Origin: Actinopolyspora halophila DSM 43834
GTDB taxonomy: Bacteria; Actinomycetota; Actinomycetes; Mycobacteriales; Pseudonocardiaceae
Direction of reading: 5' to 3'
Assembly (NCBI RefSeq): GCF_000371785.1
Contig: NZ_AQUI01000002.1
Coordinates: forward strand, 1,467,276-1,531,275
DNA: 64,000 nucleotides
Shown here: positions 46,266 to 56,524 of the stretch, in pieces
Layout: each line of letters opens with the position of its first letter
Position numbering within the stretch: position 1 is the stretch's first letter
Translations under genes and position numbers: made by a program
The notes under the pieces: generated by a model
What the model saw: only the letters and a program-made list of their open reading frames with translations
What the model was told of the DNA's origin: nothing
The model's database searches: none

Positions 46266-47738
46266 TCACTGGTGCGACTCCAGGAACGCGTAGACGTCGG
46301 CCTCGTCCACACCGGGGAAGGTGTCCGAGGGCAGCGCCGAGAGCACGTGCGAGTGCGCCCGGGCCGACGGCCAGACCATGCCCTGCCAGCGATTGGCCAG
46401 TTCGGTGGGGGGACGTTGGCAGCACTCCCCGTTCGGGCAGCCCGATTTGGAGTGGTTCGTGGTTTCCCGCCCCCGGAACCAGCGCGATTCCGTGTAGGGC
46501 ACCCCCAGCGTGATCGCGAAGTCGCGCCCTCGGCTGGGGTCGACGTGGGCCACGCACCAGTGCGTGGCCCCCGGCTTGTCGGTGTACTGGTAGTGGGTGG
46601 AGTAGCGGTCGGGCGAGGCGAAGACCTGCCTGCCCGCCCAGTACCGGCACATCCGCTGCCCCTCGATGGCCCCGGTGGGGTCGGCGGGGAACTCCAACCC
46701 GTCGTTGGCGTAGGCCTTGTAGATGATTCCGGTCTCGTCGTTGCGCACGAAGTGGCACACCAGGTCCAGGTACTGGGTCGCCAGGTTGGTGAAGCGGTGC
46801 GCGGCCATCTCGTAGGAGACGGAGAAGACGTCGCGGAGGTCCTCCACGGCCAGGTCGCGGTCGGCCTTGGCCTGCCGGAGGAAGGGGACCGCCGAGCTCT
46901 CCGGGATCAGCACGGCGGCGGCGAAGTAGTTCGCCTCGACGCGTTGACGCAGGAAGTCCGCGAAGTCGCGCGGTTGCCGGTGCCCCAGGGTGAGGTGCCC
47001 GAGGGTCTGCAGCAGGATCGTCCGCGGGCTGTGCATGCCCAGGGATTCGCGTCGTAGGAAGATCCTCTTGTGGCGCAGGTCGGTGACCGAGCGCACGGAG
47101 CGGGGCAGATCGGTGACGAACCGCAGGCCGTATCCGAGATGGGTCGCGATGGACTGGATCAGCCCCTCGGAGAGCGGGCCGCCGTGGTAGCCGACGCGGC
47201 GCAGTATCTCGTCCGCCGACTTCTCGATCTCGGGGAAGTAGTTGCCGTGCTCGCGCATCATGCTGCGCAGATCGGCGTTGGCCGCGCGCGCTTCCTCCGG
47301 GGTGGCGACCCGTTTGGTCTCCCTGCGGCGCAGCTCCTCGTAGAGCGCCAGCACGTGTTCCAGCACGTCGGTGGGGACCCGTTTGGTGACTTTCAGCGGT
47401 GGAACGTCGAGCTGCTGGTACAGCGGGTCGAGCTGTGCCTGTTCCACGGCTATCTCCAGTTCGGCGCGCCTGTTCGGTGGTTTCTTCGACAGCAGTTCGT
47501 CCACCGTGCTGCCGAGCGCCGTGGCCAGTGATCTGAGCAACGAGAGCTTGGGTTCGCGGTGCCCGTTCTCCAGCAGCGAGAGCTGCGAGGGGGCCCGATC
47601 CACGCGTTTCCCCAGTTCGGAAAGGGTCAGGCCTGCCGCTTTGCGTACGTGGCGGAGCCGCTGGCCGAACACCAGCAGGTCCTGCTCCGTGGAAAAAGTA
47701 CCGGCTTCTTCCGCTGTCTCGGTCGTAAACTCCGACAT
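46266..47738 (-). CDS. ramB: RamB-type acetate metabolism regulator (short-chain fatty acyl regulator family)
   Basis: 490 residues from ATG 47738 (a GTG three codons upstream is possible). It has an XRE-type HTH (FGQRLRHVRKAAGLTLSELGKRVDRAPSQLSLLENGHREPKLSLL), then an HExxH-less IrrE-like middle (GYHGGPLSEGLIQSIATHLG, TILLQTLGHLTLGH) and a Cys-rich part CPNGECC. RamB regulators control aceA/aceB and related genes with acetate or acyl-CoA; here it is divergent from aceA with 116 nt between, the classical target arrangement. Confidence 0.9.
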   Translation of the reverse strand: MSEFTTETAEEAGTFSTEQDLLVFGQRLRHVRKAAGLTLSELGKRVDRAPSQLSLLENGHREPKLSLLRSLATALGSTVDELLSKKPPNRRAELEIAVEQAQLDPLYQQLDVPPLKVTKRVPTDVLEHVLALYEELRRRETKRVATPEEARAANADLRSMMREHGNYFPEIEKSADEILRRVGYHGGPLSEGLIQSIATHLGYGLRFVTDLPRSVRSVTDLRHKRIFLRRESLGMHSPRTILLQTLGHLTLGHRQPRDFADFLRQRVEANYFAAAVLIPESSAVPFLRQAKADRDLAVEDLRDVFSVSYEMAAHRFTNLATQYLDLVCHFVRNDETGIIYKAYANDGLEFPADPTGAIEGQRMCRYWAGRQVFASPDRYSTHYQYTDKPGATHWCVAHVDPSRGRDFAITLGVPYTESRWFRGRETTNHSKSGCPNGECCQRPPTELANRWQGMVWPSARAHSHVLSALPSDTFPGVDEADVYAFLESHQ

Positions 47739-47763
47739 GAGCTTCACTGTAGCAGAAAAAACA

Positions 47764-47773
47764 CAAAATTTTG
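47764..47773. promoter_or_regulatory. Candidate RamB operator in the ramB-aceA intergenic region
   Basis: CAAAATTTTG is a perfect palindrome flanked by A/T runs in a 116-nt divergent region. It contains the GCAAA half-site (AGCAAAATTTTG on the minus strand), which recalls the AAAGTTTGCAAA-type RamB box known from Corynebacterium. Confidence 0.45.
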
Positions 47774-47854
47774 CTTCGATGGCTCCTCGTTTTTTCTTGA
47801 AGTAGCACCAACACTGGGATCAACAGGCCGCAAGCGATCGGAAAGGTGAAAGCC

Positions 47855-49177
<1,323 letters not shown>

Positions 49178-49318
49178 TCCGAGGCGGTCGTCTCCGCGGC
49201 TGAGACCCTGCACGAAACTCTGCTCTGACTCCCGAAGACTGTGGACGTCCCGACAGGCGTTCACCCGAGACGCACCAGCGGCCCTGTGGCGGGGTGTGAT
49301 GATCGCGATGGTGCGAGT

Positions 49319-49352
49319 GGGCGGGAACCCGGATCGGCGGGTTCCCGCCCAC
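49319..49352 (+). terminator. Terminator hairpin downstream of aceA
   Basis: TGGGCGGGAACCCG (49319-49332), loop GATCGG, and the exact complement (49339-49352) form a 14-bp stem. It lies 141 nt after the aceA stop and isolates it from the valine cluster. Confidence 0.75.
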
Positions 49353-49570
49353 GCTCGTGTGTACCGGGGGTTCCCCGGCAGCCCCGCCGTTCGTGGCGCT
49401 TGAAACCTTCCCGGAGTCTTCCGCTCCGCCGCCTCCGCTCACACAATCGTGTTGTGATGTAGAACACCCTGTTGCGTGGTGGCACGATCGATGAATGATT
49501 GGGCCACCAAAAGTTTGGCTTCCTAGTGGTGGAAGCGGGCGAGCGGTCCAGGGGAAGGGTGCGTAGCGGA

Positions 49571-51070
49571 ATGACCAACGAGCTGGAGCACTTCATCGGC
49601 GGCAAGCGCGTCGCGGGAACCTCAGGGACCCAGGGCGAGGTCTTCGATCCGAACACGGGAACGGTCCAGGCCAGGGTGCCGTTCGCCACCTCGGAGGAGG
49701 TGGACGCGGCCGTGCGCGGCGCGGCCGAGGCACAGCGCGAATGGGCGAGCTGGAACCCACAGCGCAGGGCGCGGGTCCTGATGAGGTTCCTCGAGCTGTG
49801 CAACCAGGAGATGGACTCGCTGGCTCGGCTGCTGGCCTCCGAGCACGGCAAGACGGTGCCGGACGCGCGCGGCGACGTGCAGCGCGGCCTCGAGGTAGTC
49901 GAGTTCGCCGCGGGGATCCCGCACCTGCTCAAGGGCGAGTACACCGAAGGCGCGGGCACGGGCATCGACGTCTACTCGATGCGGCAGCCGCTCGGTGTCG
50001 TCGCGGGCATCACCCCGTTCAACTTCCCGGCGATGATCCCGCTGTGGAAGGCCGCCCCCGCGATCGCTTGCGGTAACTCCTTCGTGCTCAAGCCGTCCGA
50101 GCGCGATCCCTCCGTGCCGCTGCGCCTGGCCGAACTGTTCGTCGAGGCCGGGTTGCCCCCCGGGGTGCTGAACGTGGTCAACGGCGACAGGACGGCCGTG
50201 GACGCGCTGCTGACCCATCGGGAGGTCGAGGCCGTCGGTTTCGTCGGCTCCTCCGACATCGCCGAGTACATCTATTCGACCGCCGCCGCGCACGGCAAGC
50301 GCGCGCAGTGCTTCGGCGGCGCGAAGAACCACATGATCATCATGCCGGACGCCGATCTGGACCAGGCGGTCGAAGCACTGGTGGGAGCCGGCTACGGATC
50401 GGCGGGCGAACGCTGCATGGCCGTCTCGGTGGCCGTGCCCGTCGGACAACCCACGGCCGACGCGCTCGTCGAGAAGCTGAACGAACGGGTTCGGGGACTG
50501 CGGATCGGCACGAGCTTCGACGAGTCCGCTGATTTCGGCCCGCTGGTGACCGAACAGGCCAAGAGGAAGGTCGAGGACTACATCGAGATCGGTGTCCAGG
50601 AGGGCGCCGACCTGCTGGTCGACGGTCGCGGATTCCGGATGCCGGAGCACGAGGACGGCTTCTTCCTCGGCGCCTCCCTGTTCGACAACGTCACCTCGGA
50701 CATGCGGATCCACCGGGAGGAGATCTTCGGGCCGGTGCTGTCGGTGGTGCGTGCCGCCGACTACGAGGAGGCGCTGCGCCTGCCCAGCGAGCACGAGTAC
50801 GGCAACGGCGTCGCGATATTCACCAGGGACGGGGACTCGGCGCGCGAGTTCGCCGGAAGGGTGAACACCGGGATGGTCGGCATCAACGTTCCCATTCCCG
50901 TGCCGATCGCCTATCACACCTTCGGTGGCTGGAAGCGCTCCGGATTCGGGGACCTGAACCAGCACGGCCCTGACTCCGTCCGGTTCTACACCAAGACCAA
51001 GACCGTCACCTCCCGTTGGCCCTCCGGGCGCAAGGAGGACGCCAGCTTCACCATCCCGACGATGCACTGA
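49571..51070 (+). CDS. mmsA: Methylmalonate-semialdehyde dehydrogenase (CoA-acylating)
   Basis: 499 residues from ATG 49571 (GTG 49559 is an alternative with a slightly better GGGGAAGG site). It has PLGVVAGITPFNFPAMIPLWK, FVGSSDIAEYIYSTAAAHGKR and the catalytic Cys282 in GSAGERCMAVS. The C-terminal PIPVPIAYHTFGGWKRSGFGD is typical of MmsA. It oxidises (methyl)malonate semialdehyde to propionyl- or acetyl-CoA, the last step of valine breakdown. Confidence 0.95.
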   Translation: MTNELEHFIGGKRVAGTSGTQGEVFDPNTGTVQARVPFATSEEVDAAVRGAAEAQREWASWNPQRRARVLMRFLELCNQEMDSLARLLASEHGKTVPDARGDVQRGLEVVEFAAGIPHLLKGEYTEGAGTGIDVYSMRQPLGVVAGITPFNFPAMIPLWKAAPAIACGNSFVLKPSERDPSVPLRLAELFVEAGLPPGVLNVVNGDRTAVDALLTHREVEAVGFVGSSDIAEYIYSTAAAHGKRAQCFGGAKNHMIIMPDADLDQAVEALVGAGYGSAGERCMAVSVAVPVGQPTADALVEKLNERVRGLRIGTSFDESADFGPLVTEQAKRKVEDYIEIGVQEGADLLVDGRGFRMPEHEDGFFLGASLFDNVTSDMRIHREEIFGPVLSVVRAADYEEALRLPSEHEYGNGVAIFTRDGDSAREFAGRVNTGMVGINVPIPVPIAYHTFGGWKRSGFGDLNQHGPDSVRFYTKTKTVTSRWPSGRKEDASFTIPTMH

Positions 51071-51120
51071 CGCGCTCTGCGTGGTTGGTCGGGTGGTCGG
51101 CACGGGAGTCGACGCTCGTC

Positions 51121-51160
51121 CGCTCCCGGACCGGGGGTGATCCCGCCCGGTCCGGGAGCG
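51121..51160 (+). terminator. Hairpin between mmsA and the acyl-CoA dehydrogenase gene
   Basis: CGCTCCCGGACCGGG (51121-51135) pairs exactly with 51146-51160, with a 10-nt loop. It is placed 50 nt after the mmsA stop and 90 nt before the next start, so mmsA may have its own transcript despite the shared pathway. Confidence 0.7.
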
Positions 51161-51249
51161 GCCACGGCTGGTGCCCCGCGGGGCGTGCCCGGCGACACGC
51201 GAGGAAACGACGCCGCGAACCGGCGTTCCCGATCGAGCAGGAGTACCAA

Positions 51250-52431
51250 GTGACCACTTCCGTCGCATCGGCAGAGACCCCGCTGTCCCCGTTCGCCCTC
51301 ACGGAGGACCAGCGAGCGATCAGGGAAACCGCGGGCGAATTCGCCACCGAACGCATCGCCCCCCACGCGGAGGAGTGGGACCGGGATAAGCACTTCCCGG
51401 TTGACGTGCTGGGCGAGGCGGGCGAGCTCGGCATGGGCGGTGTCTACATCGACGAGCAGTACGGCGGCAGCGGGCTCAGCCGGTTCGACGCCGCGCTGAT
51501 CTTCGAGGAGCTGGCCACCGGCTGTCCCACCATCGCGGCCTACGTCTCGATACACAACATGGTCGCCTGGATGATCGACGCCTACGGGGACCAGCGGCAG
51601 CGCGCCGAGTGGCTGCCCGAGCTGTGCTCGATGCGCAGGCTGGGCAGCTACTGCCTCACCGAACCGGACGCGGGATCGGACGCGGCCGCCCTGAAGACCA
51701 GGGCCGTGCGCGACGGGGACGACTACGTCGTCAACGGCGTGAAGCAGTTCATCTCCGGAAGCGGCTACGCGGGCGTCTACGTCGTGATGGTGCGCACGGG
51801 CGAGCCCGGCGCCAAGGGAATCTCCACGCTGGTGATCGACGGTCGCAGCGAGGGGATCTCCTTCGGCCCGGAGGAACGCAAGATGGGCTGGAACGCCCAG
51901 CCGACCAGGCAGGTCGTCTTCACCGACGTGCGGGTTCCGGCACGCAACAGGCTCGGCGAGGAGGGCATCGGCTTCCGCATCGCCATGTCCGGCCTGGACG
52001 GGGGACGGCTCAACATCGGGGCCTGTTCACTGGGCGGCGCGCGGACGGCCCTGGAGCGGAGCACGAACTACGCCACGGAACGCCACGCGTTCGGCTCGCG
52101 GATCGGCGAGTTCCAGGCGCTGCGGTTCAAGCTGGCCGACATGGACACCGAGCTCGAGGCGGCCCGCACCCTGCTGTGGCGGGCGGCTGCCGCGCTCGAC
52201 GCCCGTGATCCCGAGGCCACCCGGTTGTGCGCCATGGCCAAGCGGCTGGCCACGGACAGCGGTTTCAACGTGGCCAACGAAGCTCTTCAGATCCACGGAG
52301 GTTACGGCTACCTTTCCGAGTACGGATTGGAGAAGATCGTACGCGATCTCCGGGTGCATCAGATCCTGGAAGGTACGAACGAGATCATGCGGCTGATCAT
52401 TTCCCGTGGACTGTTGGAGTCTGTTTCATGA
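51250..52431 (+). CDS. Acyl-CoA dehydrogenase, probably isobutyryl-CoA dehydrogenase
   Basis: 393 residues from a GTG with AGGAG upstream. FAD/substrate motifs: GSYCLTEPDAGSDAAALKTRAV, FISGSGYAGVYVVM, and the catalytic Glu region HQILEGTNEIMR. The sequence and the position between mmsA and the 3-hydroxyisobutyryl-CoA hydrolase gene favour isobutyryl-CoA as substrate, giving methacrylyl-CoA. Pure sequence cannot separate isobutyryl- from 2-methylbutyryl-CoA. A missing enoyl-CoA hydratase step is probably supplied elsewhere. Confidence 0.9.
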   Translation: MTTSVASAETPLSPFALTEDQRAIRETAGEFATERIAPHAEEWDRDKHFPVDVLGEAGELGMGGVYIDEQYGGSGLSRFDAALIFEELATGCPTIAAYVSIHNMVAWMIDAYGDQRQRAEWLPELCSMRRLGSYCLTEPDAGSDAAALKTRAVRDGDDYVVNGVKQFISGSGYAGVYVVMVRTGEPGAKGISTLVIDGRSEGISFGPEERKMGWNAQPTRQVVFTDVRVPARNRLGEEGIGFRIAMSGLDGGRLNIGACSLGGARTALERSTNYATERHAFGSRIGEFQALRFKLADMDTELEAARTLLWRAAAALDARDPEATRLCAMAKRLATDSGFNVANEALQIHGGYGYLSEYGLEKIVRDLRVHQILEGTNEIMRLIISRGLLESVS

Positions 52432-53486
52432 CGAGCCAGGAGAACGACGAGCAGCAGGTGCTGTTCGAGGTGTGGGGAGCACTCGGGCGGATCACGCTCA
52501 ATCGGCCGAAGGCCCTGAACTCGCTGACCTACGACATGGTCCGGGCGGTGCTGACCGCGCTGGACCAGTGGCGCACCGACGACAGGGTGCGCGCGGTGCT
52601 CATCGAGGGCGCGGGTGAGCGCGGACTGTGCGCGGGCGGGGACATCCGCGCGATGTACGACGCGATCAAGGAGGGCGAACCGGAACTCACCGAGACGTTC
52701 TGGGCCGCCGAGTACCGGATGAACGACGCGCTGGCGCGCTATCCGAAGCCGGTCGTGGGAATCATGGACGGCATCTGCATGGGCGGCGGCGTCGGGATAT
52801 CGGCCCACGGCTCGCACCGCGTGGTCACCGAGCGCTCCAAGGTGGGCATGCCCGAGGTGGGGATCGGATTCGTCCCCGACGTCGGCGGCACTTACCTCCT
52901 CTCGCGCACCCCGGGCGAGCTCGGCACGCACATGGCACTGACCGGTGGTCCGGTGAGCGGTGCCGACGCGGTGCACTGCGGGCTGGCCGACCACTACGTC
53001 GCGAGCACCGACCTCGAGGAACTGATCGCCGCGCTCGGAGCTGGCGACGTGGAGGCCGCCCTGGAGAAGTACTCCACCACGCCTCCGCGCTCCGAGCTGG
53101 GCGAGGCGCGCGAGTGGATCGACGAGGTCTACGGGCGCGACTCGGTCGAGGAGATCCTGGAAGGGCTGGGTGCGCGGCCCGAACCCGCCGCGCAGGAAGC
53201 GGCCCGGGCCGTGTCTACCAAGTCGCCGACCTCGCTGAAGGTCACCCTGAGGGCGCTGCGCGCCGCGCGCGAGCTGGACTCGCTGGAAGAGGTGCTCGAT
53301 CAGGAGTACCGGGTCTCGCTCTCGTGCACTCACCTGGGCGACTTCGTCGAGGGGGTGCGCGCGACTCTGGTGGACAAGGACCGCGACCCCTCCTGGTCGC
53401 CCGCCCGGATCGAGGACGTCGACGAACAACGCGTCGCCGCCTTCTTCGAACGTCCTACCGGCGGGGATCTCGGTCTCTCCGGCTGA
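52428..53486 (+). CDS. 3-Hydroxyisobutyryl-CoA hydrolase
   Basis: 352 residues, clearly longer than a normal ~260-residue crotonase. The crotonase core has GRITLNRPKALNSLTYDMV, GLCAGGDIRAMYD and DGICMGGGVGISAHGSHRV. The helical C-terminus with KSPTSLKVTLRALR and EYRVSLSCTHLGDFVEGVRA is the hydrolase-type ending (HIBCH). The Glu in GMPEVGIGFVPDVGGTYLL fits too. Its ATG overlaps the preceding stop by 4 nt. It frees 3-hydroxyisobutyrate from CoA in valine breakdown. Confidence 0.92.
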   Translation: MTSQENDEQQVLFEVWGALGRITLNRPKALNSLTYDMVRAVLTALDQWRTDDRVRAVLIEGAGERGLCAGGDIRAMYDAIKEGEPELTETFWAAEYRMNDALARYPKPVVGIMDGICMGGGVGISAHGSHRVVTERSKVGMPEVGIGFVPDVGGTYLLSRTPGELGTHMALTGGPVSGADAVHCGLADHYVASTDLEELIAALGAGDVEAALEKYSTTPPRSELGEAREWIDEVYGRDSVEEILEGLGARPEPAAQEAARAVSTKSPTSLKVTLRALRAARELDSLEEVLDQEYRVSLSCTHLGDFVEGVRATLVDKDRDPSWSPARIEDVDEQRVAAFFERPTGGDLGLSG

Positions 53487-53541
53487 GGGCCGGTGCCCCT
53501 CGGTGGCCACAATGTCGGATCACGAGAAAGGTAGATCGGCC

Positions 53542-54432
53542 ATGGCTGTCATCGGATTCATCGGGCTGGGACACATGGGCGGGCCCATGTCGACGAACCT
53601 GGTCAAAGCCGGGCACACCGTACGGGGGTTCGACCTTTCGTCCGATGTGCTGCGGAGCGTGGCGGAGCACGGGGTGACGGCCGTGGACTCGGCCGTCGAC
53701 GCGGTCGACGGCGCCGACGCCGTGATCACGATGCTTCCGGGGGGCAAGCACCTGCTGGAGTGCTACGACGAGATCCTCGGTTCGGTTTCCGGAACCACAC
53801 TGCTGATCGATTCCTCGACCGTGGACGTCGCGGACTCCCGGCGGGCCCACGAGCTGGCCGGGCAGGCGGGACTGGAATCGGTGGACGCGCCGGTTTCCGG
53901 CGGCACGGCCGGGGCCGAGGCCGGAACGCTGACCTTCATGGTCGGAGGTGGTGAACAGGCCTACCGGTCCGCGCAGGAGTTCCTCGAACCGATGGCCCGC
54001 AAGGTGATCCACTGCGGCGGAGCGGGCAACGGTCAGGTCACCAAGATGTGCAACAACCTCATGTTGGCTGCTTCGATGCTGGGTGTGGCCGAGGCGTTCG
54101 TGCTCGGGGAGAAGCTCGGTCTCCCGCACCAGGCGTTGTACGACGTCGCCTCGGTCTCCACCGGCCAGTGCTGGTCGTTGACCACGAACTGCCCCGTGCC
54201 GGACATGGTGGACACGAGCAGGGCCAACCGCGACTACGAACCCGGATTCGCGGCCGAGCTGATGCTCAAGGACCTCGGGCTCGCGGTCTCGGCGGCCGAG
54301 CGCAGCGGTGCGGACACGGAGGTGGGGCGGCTCGCCTCGAGCATCTACGAGCGCTTCAACGCCGAGGGAGGCGGGGGCTACGACTTCAGCGCCGTGATCA
54401 ATTCCATCAGGCAGCGCTCGGCCGAGAGCTAG
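53542..54432 (+). CDS. mmsB: 3-Hydroxyisobutyrate dehydrogenase
   Basis: 296 residues with AAAGG upstream. It opens with the NAD-binding MAVIGFIGLGHMGGPMSTNL, followed by DAPVSGGTAGAEAGTLTFMVGG and the catalytic Lys in GNGQVTKMCNNLML. It oxidises 3-hydroxyisobutyrate to methylmalonate semialdehyde, the substrate of MmsA. The frame starts at 53503 but that N-terminus is not conserved. Confidence 0.95.
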   Translation: MAVIGFIGLGHMGGPMSTNLVKAGHTVRGFDLSSDVLRSVAEHGVTAVDSAVDAVDGADAVITMLPGGKHLLECYDEILGSVSGTTLLIDSSTVDVADSRRAHELAGQAGLESVDAPVSGGTAGAEAGTLTFMVGGGEQAYRSAQEFLEPMARKVIHCGGAGNGQVTKMCNNLMLAASMLGVAEAFVLGEKLGLPHQALYDVASVSTGQCWSLTTNCPVPDMVDTSRANRDYEPGFAAELMLKDLGLAVSAAERSGADTEVGRLASSIYERFNAEGGGGYDFSAVINSIRQRSAES

Positions 54433-54672
54433 GAGAGCTTCCGACGAAGGTTCGTCCGGGGAGGTCCGGCTTCCCTCGGCGCGACCGAGAGCAGAGGGGC
54501 CGCCTCCCCACCGGGGCACGTCCGGTCCGTGAACGCCTCCGCTCCCGGCGGGGTGCCGTTTTTCCCGATCACGGGAGTGGGGCGGCCACGCGCGGGTGAC
54601 GATCGGGCTCGCGGCCGCTCCGGGACGCCCGCGCACGTTCTCGAGAACCTAGAGGTACGCTGACTTCTCGTG

Positions 54673-54957
54673 ATGGGCGAACTGGTCGCGTTGTGGGACG
54701 GGGTCGAGTCGTGGCTCGTGATGCTTCCCTACCCGTTCCAGGTGACGCTGGTACTGGCCGTGCTCGTTCCGCTGTGCTGGCTCGTCGCTCGCCTGGTCGA
54801 CCGGATCACGGACGAGGTCTCGGCCAAGTTGACGAGGGTTCGCGATGCCGAACCGCCGTTGCGCAGGCGGGAACGTTACGTTCGCGGGCGAGCGGATTCC
54901 GGCTTCGGTGTGAGGTGGCGACGTGTCGAACCGGGGCGGCGCAGTGTTCACTCCTGA
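54673..54957 (+). CDS. Small membrane protein
   Basis: 94 residues from ATG (a GTG at 54670 is also possible). One hydrophobic segment (about residues 20-45, PFQVTLVLAVLVPLCWLVARLVD) and then a very basic C-terminus (RRRERYVRGRADSGFGVRWRRVEPGRR). I do not recognise it. The N-terminal MGELVALWDGVESWLVMLPYPFQ would be outside. A 30-residue membrane peptide follows 21 nt downstream and may be co-expressed. The 240 nt before it hold nothing clear. Confidence 0.65.
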   Translation: MGELVALWDGVESWLVMLPYPFQVTLVLAVLVPLCWLVARLVDRITDEVSAKLTRVRDAEPPLRRRERYVRGRADSGFGVRWRRVEPGRRSVHS

Positions 54958-54978
54958 TCGATTCCGTCGGAGGCGAGG

Positions 54979-55071
54979 GTGAACTCGCGTGCCCGCATAA
55001 CGCTCGTGCTGCTTGTGATGATCGCTCTGGTCGTGTTCGGCTGGGTGGCCGAGCACGTCGATGTCGTCTGA
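54979..55071 (+). CDS. 30-residue single-span membrane peptide
   Basis: GTG start with GGAGGCGAGG just upstream. The peptide is a basic start (NSRAR), a ~18-residue hydrophobic span and an acidic end (EHVDVV), the layout of small single-pass membrane proteins. Adjacent to the small membrane protein before it and 60 nt before the barstar-like gene. Coding status is inferred from the ribosome site and the amphipathic composition. Confidence 0.5.
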   Translation: MNSRARITLVLLVMIALVVFGWVAEHVDVV

Positions 55072-55133
55072 ATGGTCGCGAAGGAATCGTCCGCGTCGGC
55101 GGGCGTTGAGATCGAATTGCGCGGTTGTCGATG

Positions 55134-55559
55134 ATGAGTCCGGTTGGTTTTCTGAAGCGGAACGCGAGGAAGGAAGCCGTGGTGCCCGAGCCAGCTCCGC
55201 TGCCCGTGTTCGACACCACCGAGGAAGCCGTGCGGCAGGCGCGGGCCGCGGGCGCTTTCGTGCACGTCGTGGACGGTTCCGAAGTGCTCAACAAGCGGAT
55301 GATGCTGGACGCCGTGGCGGCCGAGCTGTCGTTCCCGGAGTGGGCGGGCCGCAACCTGGACGCGTTGCACGACTGCCTGATCGACCTGTCCTGGCTGCCC
55401 GCCGGGGAGCACGTGCTGGTCTGGTCGAACCACCGCGTGCTGGCCGAGCACGATCCCAAGGCTTATCGGGGGATCGGGTCGGTGCTGGTGGCCGCGGCCC
55501 AGGAATCGGGTGAACGCGTCTTCCGGGCGGTCTGCGCCGAGGACGAGAACACCGAGTAG
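55134..55559 (+). CDS. Barstar family protein
   Basis: 141 residues from ATG 55134; a GTG at 55179 with the far better GAGGAAGG site would give 126 residues and may be the real start. The barstar core is VHVVDGSEVLNKRMMLDAVAAELSFPEWAGRNLDALHDCLIDLSWL, with the acidic and tryptophan residues that plug barnase-type RNases. LVWSNHRVLAEHDPKAY and the acidic tail (AEDENTE) follow. No barnase-like secreted RNase is seen in the window, so it is either an orphan inhibitor or a housekeeping homologue. Confidence 0.88.
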   Translation: MSPVGFLKRNARKEAVVPEPAPLPVFDTTEEAVRQARAAGAFVHVVDGSEVLNKRMMLDAVAAELSFPEWAGRNLDALHDCLIDLSWLPAGEHVLVWSNHRVLAEHDPKAYRGIGSVLVAAAQESGERVFRAVCAEDENTE

Positions 55560-55679
55560 CGAACCGCTCTCCGCGGGGCCTTCGCGGTGCTTCCGCGTGC
55601 GGCACTCCGAAGTCGACGACCGGGCCGGGGCCACCGGCTGTGAGCCCCGACTCGAGCGGTGCGCGCCCTGCTCGCCGTA

Positions 55680-56456
55680 CTATTCGGACCGTTGCGCCCA
55701 GGAGGGCGCACGCTTCTCGGCGAAGGCCCGCATCCCCTCGGCGGCCTCCTCGCTCGCGAAGTGGCGGGCCGACAGCTCCAGCATGTTCGCGAAGTCCGTT
55801 TCGAGGTCCTCGGGACGCGACGACCGGAGCATCTCCTTGGTGGCTGCCAGCGCGTTCGGAGCGCCCTTGGCCAGCATCCCGCTGTAGCGGGCCACTTCGG
55901 TCTCGAGCCGCTCGGCGGGCACCGCCGAGTTGAGCAGCCCGATGTCCACCGCGCGGCGCGCGTCGAAGGTCTCGCCGGTGAGGAACAGCTCGTGGGCCTG
56001 CCGCGCCCGCAGCAGCGGCAGCACGGTCACCGAGATCACTGCGGGCACGACTCCGATGCGGACCTCGCTGAAGGCGAAGGTGGCCTCCTCGGCGGCGACG
56101 GCGATGTCGGCGGCCGAGACCAGACCGAGCCCACCGGCCCGCGCTGGCCCGGCCAGCTTCGCGACCACCGGTTTCGGGCTGTTCCAGATCCGTTCCACCA
56201 GCCGGGGGACTTCGTTGATGCCCTGGTTCTCGGTGCTCTCGGACCGGGACTCCTTGAGGTCCATCCCGGCGCAGAACACGGGGCCGGTGTGGTCCAGCAC
56301 GATCAACCGCGTCGAGTCGTCCGCCGTCGAGGTGTCCAGCGCTTCGAGCAGTTCCCCGCGCAGTTGTGCGGACAGCGCGTTGCGGTTGTGCGGCGAGTCG
56401 AGCGTGATCGTGGCGACCCCGTTGTCCACTTCGCGATGCACGAGTTCGTCAGCCAT
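55680..56456 (-). CDS. Enoyl-CoA hydratase/isomerase family protein
   Basis: 258 residues, normal crotonase length. It has ATITLDSPHNRNALSAQLRGELL and FCAGMDLKESR. In the next block AGPARAGGLGLVSAADI replaces the usual GGGCELA-type segment that carries the first catalytic Glu. The second Glu is present (FAFSEVRIGVVP). Loss of one Glu is common among members with other reactions, so the precise activity is open. It is convergent with barstar. Confidence 0.9.
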   Translation of the reverse strand: MADELVHREVDNGVATITLDSPHNRNALSAQLRGELLEALDTSTADDSTRLIVLDHTGPVFCAGMDLKESRSESTENQGINEVPRLVERIWNSPKPVVAKLAGPARAGGLGLVSAADIAVAAEEATFAFSEVRIGVVPAVISVTVLPLLRARQAHELFLTGETFDARRAVDIGLLNSAVPAERLETEVARYSGMLAKGAPNALAATKEMLRSSRPEDLETDFANMLELSARHFASEEAAEGMRAFAEKRAPSWAQRSE

Positions 56457-56524
56457 GCGGGCAGCCTAGCCGCGCCGGACACGTGTGACGACACCGCGGA
56501 GGCCGGGAATCGACGCCGGACAGC

